Assembly (NCBI RefSeq): GCF_037038585.1 | Contig: NW_027288510.1 | Span: forward strand, 3,105,001 to 3,169,000 | Direction of reading: 5' to 3' | DNA: 64,000 nt | Origin: Patagioenas fasciata | Taxonomy: Eukaryota > Chordata > Aves > Columbiformes > Columbidae | In this document: piece after piece, positions 1 to 9,874 of the stretch | Layout of the letters: the number at the start of each line of letters is the position of its first letter | Numbering within the stretch: the stretch's first letter is position 1 | Notes under the pieces: generated by a model | Told to the model about the DNA's origin: nothing | Databases searched by the model: none | What the model saw: only the letters and a program-made list of their open reading frames with translations | Made by a program: the position numbers and the translations under genes

Positions 1-1240
1 CCACATTTAGTACACCGAGATGAGACACAGCCTGTCAAAAGCAGCACGAAAAACACACGTTCTCACTGTTTTCCCTACACACTACACTGAATTCTAAACA
101 ATGTAGCCTTGTATTAACTTTCCAAACATTAACATAATGTGTTTTCCAGTAAAACATAGGCTGTGTTGTAAATCCAAAGCGAGTAATGCCATGGTTTGCA
201 CAGTTCTGATGTGAATATTGGTGTTTGTGCCCAGCAACACATTGTATTTCATTGTGAATGCGCCAGAATATTTCCGGTCTGACTTTGTGTTGTACAGATA
301 ATGTCAGATTGGTTTTAGATCGTGTGGGTTCAAGGTTTGCACAGCTGAACGTGCTGCCGTGGTGTGCGTCTGTCTGTCCAGAGCCGGTAACGTGTATGTT
401 TGTACAGCTTGTGTGTGATTTCTGTTTCTTGCAATAACAATTGTTTGGAGTGTGGTTTTTGCCATTTTCACATTGTATCACTCAGCTCTTGTTTTTCAAT
501 GCTTTTTTTTTTGCCTAATGGTTTTTGGAAAAGTTCTCAAAAACCACTGAGAAACCGTTATTGTTAAACTTGGTGCTGTTTCTTTCTTGTGACTTGGGGC
601 TTCAAAGAAATACCCAAACCAATACATTCCATACATTTGGAAGACAGTTCTGTGCAGCTAAATGATTCCTTTTCTTGTCCTTAAATACTTGGGCATTTGT
701 GCTAGAACTGTGTAACAGGAGTGATATTGTTGGGGCACCTCTGAGTGTAAGTTTGTCTTGGATAGATTGCCATGAATGTAGACACTGCTGCTCCACAAAG
801 TGATGTTCTGAAGTTCTGCATTTGATCTTTTCACTTCATCTGATGGAGCAGTGGAGTTTAATCATTTGTCTGCAAATGAAACTCCCTAAAAGGCAGTGTA
901 CAGGGAACCTGCGGCAGGGAGCTCCTGATTCCCACCTGACTCCTCCAAAGGCCTCTCTTAAAAGTGAACAAAAGCCAACAAAAGCTGCGGCCCCTCCCTC
1001 CTGGGCCACTGCGGTGGGCGCCTCCCCTGAGACCGCAGGAAGGTCCAGGCTCCTTGTCCTGAGTGGTCAGGGCATCGCTGGCAGGTGGCACCTGCTCGCC
1101 TGCTCACGGCCACTCTTGGGTGCCTTCATGGCCCAAAATCCCCGGGGATGCCACAGGGCCACCCACTTTTTCCTCGCAGAGGGCACCAGTGCCCAGGAGG
1201 CCTGGACATAGAGGTGGGCAGGGAAATGGAGATAGGCTGG
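1..1240. other. Unassigned sequence with one 148-codon minus-strand ORF
   Basis: A minus-strand frame at 35-481 is open for 148 codons. It is rich in Cys, His and Asn with several N-x-S/T sites and has no domain I recognise. A shorter minus frame lies at 602-796. The sequence from about 820 to 1240 is GC-richer and shows nothing. The codon composition does not look clearly coding, and a decayed retroviral or 3' untranslated origin is possible. Confidence 0.35.
35..481 (-). CDS. Unrecognised 148-aa open frame
   Basis: Opens with MIQCENGKNHTPNNCYCKK and ends CFSCCF. Many Cys residues and glycosylation-type sites give it the look of an extracellular or envelope-like fragment, but there is no signal peptide or membrane segment and no family match I can make. 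It may be a chance ORF beside the LTR pair. Confidence 0.2.
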   Translation of the reverse strand: MIQCENGKNHTPNNCYCKKQKSHTSCTNIHVTGSGQTDAHHGSTFSCANLEPTRSKTNLTLSVQHKVRPEIFWRIHNEIQCVAGHKHQYSHQNCANHGITRFGFTTQPMFYWKTHYVNVWKVNTRLHCLEFSVVCRENSENVCFSCCF

Positions 1241-1792
1241 TGTCGAGGGTTAAGATTGCGGGGTGACAATCAAACCCTGGCAGATGTGTTGTCAACCTCC
1301 TCTCCCCCCCACTTCCCCCTTTTGCCCCTCCCTCTCCCCCCTTCCCACTCAGCACAGGTGATTGAGAGGGAAAGAAGGACAGAGAGAAGAGAACTGGAAA
1401 AGTTCAAGATGTTTTACTAATGCTACTGGTAAGAATAGAGAAAATAACACAAATATACAAAACCAATCTTGAAAGTCTCAGCAACTGCAGAGCCAGCACC
1501 CAAAGTCCTGGATTGGACTCTGTAGCCAACCGGAGCTGGATTCAGTCTCTCACTGGCCTCAGTTCGCAGGGACGACCAGCAAGGTCCTCTCCTAATGTCG
1601 GCCATAAGCAGAAGGGAAGGAAAAAGGCAAAAGGGAAGGAAAAGGGACGAGATCCTCGTGATCTCCCGCTTTTATATGAAGTATTCACGTGAATGGAATG
1701 TTATACACAGTTGGTCATCAGTTTCTCGTTGCCCCTCTCGTGAGATGTCCATCCGTGCTTATCAATAAGTTTTCATTCCATTGCTACGTTTA
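1241..1792 (-). mobile_element. LTR, minus orientation, U3-truncated
   Basis: Homologous along its length to the solo LTR at 22699-23331, in the same orientation. It begins on the plus strand with TGTCGAGGG (the complement of a GACA LTR end), contains the TATA stretch cttttatatgaag at 1669-1681, and stops at about 1792 where the second LTR starts. It lacks roughly the first 110 bp of U3. Confidence 0.8.
1669..1745 (-). promoter_or_regulatory. LTR core promoter (TATA, E-box, mutated CGCG motif)
   Basis: On the minus strand a CATATAAAAG TATA box (1669-1681) lies just downstream of a CACGTG E-box (1686-1691). At 1736-1745 is TCTCGTGAGA, one CpG transition away from the palindrome found in the other two copies. 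Confidence 0.6.
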
Positions 1793-2090
1793 TGTCCTGG
1801 TTTTGTTAAAAACAAGTTTCTCTTTTAGTGAATTTGCCTGTCAGCTAAAGCCTTCATGTCAGCTGCATTTTCCTGGAGAACCCAACACATGTTTTGGTTA
1901 AACCCAGCAAGGGAATGCAAACTTATTGATAAGCACGGATGGACATCTCGCGAGAGGGGCAATGAGAAAACTGATGACTGAGCGACTGACCAATGGTGAA
2001 TAACATTCTGTTCACGTGAATACTTCATATAAAAGTGGGAGATCACGAGGATCTCGCCCCTTTTCCCTTTTCCCTTTCTTTCCTCATGGC
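1793..2090 (+). mobile_element. LTR 5' part, plus orientation (U3 to R)
   Basis: Begins TGTCCTGGTTTTG, the complement of the solo LTR's far end, and runs through U3 to a TATA stretch (catataaaag, 2026-2035) and the GAGATCACGAGG block. Similarity to the family ends near 2090, where the sequence jumps directly into integrase-coding remnants. It therefore lacks U5, primer-binding site, gag and most of pol. Confidence 0.75.
1946..2035 (+). promoter_or_regulatory. LTR core promoter (CGCG palindrome, E-box, TATA)
   Basis: TCTCGCGAGA at 1946-1955, CACGTG at 2013-2018 and CATATAAAAG at 2026-2035, in that order on the plus strand. TCTCGCGAGA is a known vertebrate promoter element bound by BANP. Confidence 0.65.
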
Positions 2091-2094
2091 CTTT

Positions 2095-2200
2095 TTCTTG
2101 TTTTGTTAACTACAGAACCAGCTGTTTGGAGGGCAGAGAAAAGATGGACACACGTCTCTCAAGCTAAAGGACCCCTGACGGAAGAAAGAACCTTGAAAGT
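2095..2200 (+). pseudogene. Retroviral integrase C-terminal remnant
   Basis: Reads VLLTTEPAVWRAEKRWTHVS then QAKGP, the conserved end of a gamma-type pol integrase. It is fused directly to LTR sequence on the left and leads into envelope remnants on the right, as in a provirus that has lost everything between LTR and the end of pol. Confidence 0.7.
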
Positions 2201-2439
2201 ATCTCAAGAACCGGGCAAACTGAAATTGAAGTTGACTCGGGGTTGTAAATGGACTGTGGTATAAGCATATCCACAAAGGGAACTTACCAACAGGATTGTG
2301 TAAGAAATGTCTAAGAATAGAAGATCAGGAAACCAGAGCTCGGTTGAGGATTCCAGTTGCCACTGGAAGAATAGAAAAAAAATAGCCAAGAATGGTGGGA
2401 GGTATTTACTGAAGGGGTGAATGGGAATTTAGAGAGTCC

Positions 2440-2842
2440 ACCAGTGATGAAAAGAATAGAGTGCACACAGAGAAATCAAATTCCGTGTTGCTCCTGTTGT
2501 TCCTAGGAAGTGAAGGCCAAGAGTTGGGAAACGATAATCGCCACGCTAACGACAAAAACAGGAAAGGCGGGGACACGGCCCTCGCTGCCGAGAAGACGAC
2601 GAACTCGGCTGCCGGCTGCAACCTGCTCGGCCAGAGAGCGTGGAAACCTGGACCTGATCCTCTTGCCAGGAGCGGTGACTTATTCTTCCCAACTTAGCCT
2701 GGCTAATCCCTGTACCAAGTGCTACGAGCGTGTGAGAATAGGAAGACTAACCCAGTATGTTCTACATTATCACACTCGTATTAATTCTGGATGTTATGAT
2801 AGAACAAAATTGGAGAAGTGTGAAATCCAAGGGCAGAAATGA
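2440..2842 (+). pseudogene. Envelope surface-unit remnant, plus strand
   Basis: A plus-strand frame carries the Cys-rich segment NPCTKCYERVRIGRLTQYV followed by further Cys residues and a stop at about 2842. Its place between the integrase end and a transmembrane subunit, and the Cys spacing, indicate an envelope surface subunit. It is broken by several stops. Confidence 0.5.
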
Positions 2843-3016
2843 TGGGTAGCAACTAACCTAGAGAAAGGTGGACTCGCTGTAGGCTCTGCCTCCTGCCCTA
2901 GGGGAGAACAGAGGATCTGTTTTACACAAGCTGGTAGGAGGGGCTATTCAGATGGAGGGGGAGTGCAAGACAAAACTTGAAACAGAGAGGAGTTTAATAA
3001 ATGCCCCATAGGAGGA

Positions 3017-3696
3017 ATGCAAACTTGGAAAGATGGTGAATGGCCTGCACAAAGAATATTTGAATACTATGATCCAGCCACATGGGCCCAAGATGGAAAC
3101 TGGGGATCCCGTACCCCTATATATATGCTAAACCAAATTATTCGGTTGCAAGCAGTGGTTGAAATAATAAGCAACCAGACGGCTGAGGCACCGAATCTCA
3201 TAGCGAGACAATTGTCTCAGACCAGAGCTGCAGTGTACCAAAATCAGGGAGCGTGAGATTGGCTTTTAGCTGAAGAGAGGGGGGCGTCTGTGGGAAACCG
3301 AATACTTCGGAGTGTTGTTTGGAAAGAGATAACGATGGGGAAGCCATAATGAAAATAGCAGAGGAGATAAAACGCGTTGCACATGTACCAGTACAGAAAT
3401 GGAATTCTATACTTACTAGCCATTGGTGGGGTAACTTATTTGGGGGAGCCTGGTGGAAGAAAATAGGCTTCACGATAGTATGTGCATTTCTGGGTTTACT
3501 GTTTGTGCCACGTATGACCCCGTGCTTTGTTCGGTTAATACATTCAGTAGTCCAAGCCATGCAAATCTCAGGCACGCCTATAGATCCTGAAATGGCAGCA
3601 AAAGGAATGGGCTATAAACTAATGATTTTAAAAGATAACACCAAACTGGACCTGGCCATCGCACTGGGAAGAAGAAACCCAAAAGGAAAGCGCTAG
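3017..3696 (+). pseudogene. Envelope transmembrane-subunit remnant, plus strand (copy A)
   Basis: Two plus-strand frames, 3017-3256 and 3319-3696, separated by a stop and a frame change. The first holds a heptad-like ectodomain ([18 protein letters not shown]). The second has a pre-membrane WWGNLFGGAWWKK, a hydrophobic span (IGFTIVCAFLGLLFV) and a basic tail. The Cys cluster expected between the two is not preserved. No functional product is possible. Confidence 0.7.
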
Positions 3697-3961
3697 GAAG
3701 TGCAGTGAGCGGGGTCACCACGCCAAAGAGCGCGAGCTCCCGCTGCAGCCCAACAGATGCCATTGCTGCCGGGGCACCAGCCACCCGGTCATCAGCTGCC
3801 CCAGAAGAGCAACACGAATGTTTTGTTCAACATGAGAATTTGTTTGTTCTTTGAGGGAGAAAGATAAGTCTTCTCCTGTCGAAGCAGCCTTCTTACTTGT
3901 GGTCTGAGAAAAGGTTAAATAGGGAATCATCATGTTAGTACAAGAATTTACTAACCTTCCC

Positions 3962-3974
3962 GAAAAGGGGGGAA
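3962..3974 (+). other. Candidate polypurine tract, copy A
   Basis: GAAAAGGGGGGAA, followed after one base by TGACAG, the arrangement expected at the internal-3' LTR junction of a plus-strand provirus. Confidence 0.5.
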
Positions 3975-3975
3975 C

Positions 3976-4472
3976 TGACAGAGGGAACTAACTAACTAAC
4001 TAACCCATTACATTAAGAAAAAACAGAACCTCGTCGAATGCCAAGGTAAGAGGTTTTACTGCACCTAGATGTAAACTTGAGAAGACGAGATAACGAAGAT
4101 TTACAGCAAAAGGGGGGAACCAGTCTGATTTCAATCGACTTGGCAGCTTGGGTTCCAGTCCACTCAACATAATGAGCCAAAGGTAAAGAGGTCACTGTGA
4201 CGAGGCTGAAGGAGCCTTCATCCAAAGACCCTCCTCAAGACCACCAGATGGCACTGCGCAGGTGCAACAGGGAGGGGTCAAGGAGGAGACTACGGAAATG
4301 ATCACCTGGGACTCATTTTAAGAAGAAGCAGGAAAGGTTATGAATATGTAGAGGCGTTCCTGGGGTCATTATGAATACGTAACACCTTACTGTATTAAAC
4401 ACACCTCATTCAGCTTCTTTGGGGAACTCAGAACTTGCTGAGCTGACACCAAGTCCGGCTGTGTCCCTGTCA
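3976..4472 (+). mobile_element. Candidate 3' LTR of the plus-strand provirus, copy A
   Basis: Starts TGACAG directly after a polypurine tract, and a CTGTCA at 4467-4472 would give matching inverted ends. It shares no visible similarity with the LTR at 1793-2090. The end point is uncertain, since CTGTCA also recurs further downstream. The (AACT)n run near 3987-4004 lies inside. Confidence 0.35.
4106..4119 (+). other. Second polypurine tract, copy A
   Basis: GCAAAAGGGGGGAA, a near-repeat of the tract 144 bp upstream. Which of the two primes plus-strand synthesis cannot be decided from sequence. Confidence 0.4.
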
Positions 4473-4797
4473 CCCGCAGAGTGCCCGCATCCTCCCCACG
4501 GTAGCGGGCATTGTGACAAAGGTTCTATGTCAGCTGGGTGTGGCAGCCGAGCGCCCCCTAGGGGAGGGGGAGCCTGTCAGCCCCGGGCCTGTCACTGCCT
4601 GCTGTCCCCCCTGTCAGCAGCGAGGCCTCGGAAAAGTTTCCAAAACATCCCCAGACTTGGGTCCAGCGTGGCCAAAAGTCTCCAAGAGACAAGTCGGAAA
4701 GAAGGATATGGAACAAAGGGAGAAAGCGAAGGGAGCAAGCCAAAGGGAGGGAAGAGGAAAAACTAGTGCTGAGCTGCAGGACTGAAATGGAGGAGGT
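4473..4797 (+). other. Purine-rich segment between the two opposed proviruses, copy A
   Basis: GC-rich, then purine-rich sequence (aaagggagaaagcgaaggg) with open plus-strand frames but no recognisable domain. It could be leader or gag-proximal sequence. It ends abruptly at about 4797, where minus-strand envelope sequence begins. Confidence 0.35.
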
Positions 4798-4808
4798 TTT
4801 GCATTTTC

Positions 4809-5221
4809 TTATGATACAGTTGTATAGGTGGCTTCAAGCCTAGACAACACGATTTCACGTTTTTCTTCTGGAGTTATGCATTTGCTGTTCTTTCTTTCTT
4901 CTTGTTCTTTTAGCAGGATCATTTTATCTGAGCATGGCAGTGGCCCTAAAGGCACTTGCTTTGATAGAGCTGTCCAATAAGGTGTTGAACAAGTCCTCGC
5001 AGACACGCAATGATGTAGCACGCTATAGAAATCAGTGCTTCTGTTACTTCGATTAAAGAAGTAATTTCTCTCAATATTCCAAACCAAGATTCTAACAATC
5101 CCATGAGTGGACTATCTACACCTGAATTCTCAGCCAATTCTTCTGCTGAAGCTGTGGTTAGACATATATCACCTTTTTCTGCCAACATCGTATCTGGGAC
5201 CATGTTATTTTCCCATGCCAT
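4809..5221 (-). pseudogene. Envelope transmembrane-subunit remnant, minus strand (copy A)
   Basis: Minus frames at 4946-5221 and 4809-5087 overlap after a frame change. The first has GLLESWFGILREITSLIEV followed by a hydrophobic Ile/Ala/Cys-rich span. The sequence differs from the plus-strand transmembrane remnant, so two envelope lineages face each other. Confidence 0.65.
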
Positions 5222-5432
5222 TCTACTAGTAGCATCTAATTGCTTGGTGATTCATTTAACTGCTTGTCTAGTATAACTTATAAATAAATGTTATTTATCC
5301 CGTCTACACTCTTGTTTGTAGTTACCTACCAAAACAAAAAGGACTCAGAACCCGCAGCTAACTTGACTTCTTGCTTTGTGTTCCTTGGGGACTCCTCTGG
5401 GGACCCCAATCTAATTGAAATAAACCCTGTCA

Positions 5433-6364
5433 TCAGAGGAAAGCCCTCAACTCCTTTTTCTGTTGCCCTGATGGATCACAGGGTTCAAATGCCAGGGTAA
5501 AAGGAATTTCCAATTGTACGACGTCACAGGTACCTTCCCAGTGGGGGATAAAATGGAATGAAGTGTCATCTTCCCACAGTACCACCAAAGATCCACTCAA
5601 GAAGCATTTGAGGACATATGAGGACCAACTTCCCGTGTCTCTGCACACCTACTCATGTTCCTAGGAACTTGGTATCATTCCTGCCGCGTCGTGAGAGACA
5701 GGCAGTATGATTTTCAATTATTCCTGAAAATGCCAGGGGGATTTTGATATTTTTCCCTGCAAAGCTGGAAACAGTAGGGAGAGAGTATGACACGACTTAT
5801 TTCTCCATGCCGTAGAGTCTTGGCATAAGGCTAAGACGCACTCCATCCCCTGTCAATCTTCGCTCCACCCCAGAGGGAAGGGTACCACTTGGGCCACAGG
5901 CCTTCCTGCCGCACAGGCATAGCAATTGCTCTTGTTTAGGCTTTGCACCATATATTTGATCCATTCTACCCAGGCATTTGTACCTCCATATATTTTGAAC
6001 CTTCCCAGGGCATCTTTTCTACTAATGTCTATTTGTGATCCATAAACCCCACTTACTGAATCATCTGCTCTCTGCCTTGCAATTAGCAAAGGGTTGCACT
6101 GCAGAGACTCACATCCTGGGAGAGACTGTCCTTTAGATAGGGTCATTTTTCTTTGCAACTCTATAACCGTTCATTGCTCACTGTCCATCCCCTAAACTCT
6201 GTGCTCCAAATAACACTGTACCAGGAGGGGCAATGAGAGACAGCAACAAAAACTGTGCACTTATTTAAATCATCCTTAGACTCAGGCCCCTTGGACACGT
6301 TTCTTTTCATAACTCCATTCTCTTTAGCTCTGTACATCCCCACAGTTAAGGATGTGGCAATCAT
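5433..6364 (-). pseudogene. Envelope surface-unit remnant, minus strand (copy A)
   Basis: Minus frames at 6161-6364, 5853-6158 and 5433-5648. The middle one contains SLNKSNCYACAAGRP and VVPFPLGW, a pattern characteristic of avian gamma-type envelope surface subunits. The frames are separated by stops and shifts. Confidence 0.7.
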
Positions 6365-6587
6365 CTACTCAAATTGTTAGGGAACCTTCAGTTTCAGTGA
6401 CGTTTGTTAAGTAACCCATTTGTAAATTCTACATACACAGGATTAACAATCCCCAAAGGTTTCATTTCATTTTCATCTCTGTATCTTTAGTCGAAGGGGG
6501 TCATCAGTTGTCAATACTTGCCACTCGTCATTGTCCTTTGGAGGTTCGATTGGCTCTTTAATCTGTGTCTAATGAGTCCACCCTTTC

Positions 6588-7300
6588 TCAGCTGGTCGTA
6601 CCACTGTCTCGGTGAGCAGCAGAACTTGAAATGCTCCTTCCCAATCTGGCTGAAGCTTCCGTTTCTTTCCAGGATTTGACCAGGACCCAGTTTTCAGGCT
6701 GAAACTTGTGAGCTGCAAACTCTAAAGGCAGAGTTTGTGCCAGACGGCCTTGTGCCTGAGAGAAGATAGGCAAGACAACCCGAGTATACAGTTTTTGAGA
6801 AATAAATCCTTAGTTTCAAACTGTGGAGGTCCACCTGTTCTTAAACTTTTGCTACCACTGCTGCTGCGGCAGTGCTCAGGAGGAAAGCTTCTCCCCAGCT
6901 GGCAAGGTGATCAACCAACACTAGTATGTATTTAATTCGACCAGCTACAGGCAAATCACCTTGAATATTTTGAGAGAGTTGTAAACTTGGACCCTGCCCT
7001 CCTGCAGGCTGCTTTTTAAGTGCCTTTTTATTTCTTCTTTTACAAACCACCCATCTTTCACAAATCTGCTTGGCTATAGTATAAATTCCCGTATTACGTC
7101 ACACATTGCTTGTGTTCCCCAATAACTCTCCTGATGTAGAATCGCTAATACCTCCCTCATGATTTGCTTATTTAACATTTCTCTACCATCTGGGAGTACC
7201 CATTTCCCACTCTGTTCCCTGGCTCCTCATTCTTGGAGGACTTCTTCTTATTTTTCATCAAAAACTGGAATTTCCTGTGAGGCCAGGACCTCAAGCGTGA
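6588..7300 (-). pseudogene. Retroviral integrase remnant, minus strand (copy A)
   Basis: The minus strand holds a catalytic-core fragment, IKYILVLVDHLASWGEAFL at about 6841-7050, and a C-terminal fragment, HKFQPENWVLVKSWKE, at about 6588-6773, with several stops. The order from high to low coordinates is integrase core, integrase end, envelope, as in a normal provirus. Confidence 0.75.
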
Positions 7301-7327
7301 GATAACTTACAGTTATCACTTCAGGTT

Positions 7328-7865
7328 TTAAGGCTGCTTCTCAGGCCATTTCATCTGATAACCAATCTCCCCTGACACAAAAGGAGTTTCCCCTCTGATG
7401 TCCCAATGGACATCATGCACTACAGCCACTTCTATTGGTGACATCAGATTATGTAACACTTGTCCAACTGGTTCTTCACAAACCAATTCTTTCCCTTTGC
7501 TATTAATTAGACCCCATTCTTCCCAGATTTTCCCAAAGGTGTGCACTACTCCAAATGCATATCTAGAACCGTTACAGATGGTACCTTCTTTTCCATCTAA
7601 CATTTGCAGTGCCTGATTGACAGCGTATAGCTGGCATGTTTGAGCTGACCAGTTATTAGGTAACCTGCCCGTTTCTTATTTCACCACTCACACCTTCAAC
7701 GATGGCACACCCATTGTGTCTTTTCCCCTGAATTATCCCTGAAGTCCCATCTATGAGGAGGTGCAGCCCATTGTCATCTCTCCTCAGGAAAGCAGCAGGG
7801 TTTAATTTCCTGCTTTCTTTCACCAGAAGAGCGGTGACTGCTGCAGTTTGCACACACTCAAGACA
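7328..7865 (-). pseudogene. Retroviral RT end and RNase H remnant, minus strand (copy A)
   Basis: The frame at 7656-7853 reads ALLVKESRKLNPAAFLRRD then HLLIDGTSGIIQGKRHNG, so an RT connection segment is joined to RNase H with material apparently missing between. The frame at 7328-7603 reads SRYAFGVVHTFGKIWEEWG, the conserved RNase H end. Confidence 0.75.
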
Positions 7866-7879
7866 CTGGCTCTAAGAGC

Positions 7880-8278
7880 TTAGATAAGTGTGCCACTGGC
7901 TGTCGCTTCCCCCCAGCCCACTTGCTGGTGGAGCAGTGTGGGAGGCAGAACAGGCCACCCTGTGCAAGCATTGCTCAACAGTACCAAAAACATCTCTGTA
8001 TTATCAACACTGCTTTTAGCACGAATCAAAAAACATAGTCCCATACTAGGTACCACAAAGAACATTAACTCCACCCTGGCCAAAACCAACACAAACCTCC
8101 AGGTAATAGAATAGCTCTCAAATTTTCTCCTTATCACCCCCCCAGGCAGTAACTGTGCTTCCACACCCAGAGCCTGTAAAACCTTTGTCTCTAATAAATA
8201 AGCTGGGGAATCTTCCACTAATATATTCCTTCCCCATACACTTTTAATTCTTATTATCACAGATAGGAATTTATTCAT
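7880..8278 (-). pseudogene. Unassigned retroviral open frame upstream of RNase H (copy A)
   Basis: A 132-codon minus frame (SVIIRIKSVWGRNILVED ... LLPGGVIRRKFESY). Its position is between nucleocapsid and RNase H, so protease or RT origin is expected, but I recognise no catalytic motif. It probably spans a junction. Confidence 0.4.
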
Positions 8279-8499
8279 AACTGTCTCTCCTTCCTCCCTG
8301 CTACCCCATTTATTACAACTCTTTCTTCAGTTTTAGATCTTTTTAGGGTAGAATTTAGAAGGGATAGGGTAGCTTCTGTTTTTACTAAAAACTAGACCTC
8401 ATTACCTCCTACTTCACCAATTACATGCCCCTTTGCCATTTAAACAAGTTGCCCCACAAAAAAGAAACACCACAAATATTTTCAGCCCCTCTGATTTTC

Positions 8500-8608
8500 C
8501 AAAGTGTATTGAGTTTTCCTCCTTTAGTCATTTCTAACAGTTGCCGTCCTCGGGGTAAATATGCCACATTTCCACAATAAGAGCATTCCATTTTCTCTCA
8601 CTCTCTCA
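8500..8608 (-). pseudogene. Gag nucleocapsid zinc-knuckle remnant
   Basis: The minus strand encodes ECSYCGNVAYLPRGRQLL, which resembles a CCHC knuckle with the His and last Cys lost. It is present only in unit A. The sequence 8279-8500 is AT-rich and undecided. Confidence 0.4.
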
Positions 8609-8915
8609 CTGTACCAAATGCTACAAGCGTGTGAGAATAGGAAGACTAACCCAGTATGTTCTAAATTATCACACTCGTATTAATTCTGGATGTTATGATA
8701 GAACAAAATTGGAGAAGCGTGAAATCCAAGGGCAGAAATGATGGGTAGCAACTAACCTAGAGAAAGGTGGACTCGCTGTAGGCTCTGCCTCCTGCCCTAG
8801 GGGAGAACAGAGCATCTGTTTTACACAAGCTGGTAGGAGGGGCTATTCAGATGGAGGGGGAGTGCAAGACAAAACTTGAAACAGAGAGGAGTTTAATAAA
8901 TGCCCCATAGGAGGA

Positions 8916-9595
8916 ATGCAAACTTGGAAAGATGGTGAATGGCCTGCACAAAGAATATTTGAATACTATGATCCAGCCACATGGGCCCAAGATGGAAACT
9001 GGGGATCCCGTACCCCTATATATATGCTAAACCAAATTATTCGGTTGCAAGCAGTGGTTGAAATAATAAGCAACCAGACGGCTGAGGCACCGAATCTCAT
9101 AGCGAGACAATTCTCTCAGACCAGAGCTGCAGTGTACCAAAATCAGGGAGCGTGAGATTGGCTTTTAGCTGAAGAGAGGGGGGCGTCTGTGGGAAACCGA
9201 ATACTTCGGAGTGTTGTTTGGAAAGAGATAACGATGGGGAAGCCATAATGAAAATAGCAGAGGAGATAAAACGCGTTGCACATGTACCAGTACAGAAATG
9301 GAATTCTATACTTACTAGCCATTGGTGGGGTAACTTATTTGGGGGAGCCTGGTGGAAGAAAATAGGCTTCACGATAGTATGTGCATTTCTGGGTTTACTG
9401 TTTGTGCCACGTATGACCCCGTGCTTTGTTCGGTTAATACATTCAGTAGTCCAAGCCATGCAAATCTCAGGCACGCCTATAGATCCTGAAATGGCAGCAA
9501 AAGGAATGGGCTATAAACTAATGATTTTAAAAGATAACACCAAACTGGACCTGGCCATCGCACTGGGAAGAAGAAACCCAAAAGGAAAGCGCTAG
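8916..9595 (+). pseudogene. Envelope transmembrane-subunit remnant, plus strand (copy B)
   Basis: Same two frames as at 3017-3696. The 125-codon frame (9218-9595) is identical at the protein level to copy A, and the upstream frame differs by one residue (Leu to Phe). Confidence 0.7.
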
Positions 9596-9860
9596 GAAGT
9601 GCAGTGAGCGGGGTCACCACGCCAAAGAGCGCGAGCTCCCGCTGCAGCCCAACAGATGCCATTGCTGCCGGGGCACCAGCCACCCGGTCATCAGCTGCCC
9701 CAGAAGAGCAACACGAATGTTTTGTTCAACATGAGAATTTGTTTGTTCTTTGAGGGAGAAAGATAAGTCTTCTCCTGTCGAAGCAGCCTTCTTACTTGTG
9801 GTCCGAGAAAAGGTTAAATAGGGAATCATCACGTTAGTACAAGAATTTACTAACCTTCCC

Positions 9861-9873
9861 GAAAAGGGGGGAA
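9861..9873 (+). other. Candidate polypurine tract, copy B
   Basis: Identical to the tract at 3962; the second tract follows at 10005-10018. Confidence 0.5.
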
Positions 9874-9874
9874 C

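Larger units (their letters stand above)
1600..2090. repeat. Inverted repeat formed by head-to-head LTRs
   Basis: The arm at about 1650-1770 (gagatcctcgtgatctccc ... cttatcaataagttt) is the reverse complement of about 1919-2060 (aaacttattgataag ... gggagatcacgaggatctc), with a spacer of about 150 bp. It results from two LTRs of one family in opposite orientation with their U3 ends touching. Confidence 0.85.
2710..8608. repeat. Retroviral composite repeat unit A
   Basis: Unit A pairs with unit B (8609-14637) at a constant offset of 5,899 bp as far as about 4790, then 6,372 and finally 6,370 bp. The common part is 2710-8267; unit A alone continues to 8608. Only scattered single-base differences separate the two. 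Each unit contains plus-strand envelope followed by minus-strand envelope and pol. Confidence 0.92.

Noticed and set aside
3198-3575. 125-codon minus ORF (and 9097-9474) opposite the plus-strand envelope frame
   Set aside because: Shadow of the transmembrane-subunit frame on the other strand; no family resemblance.
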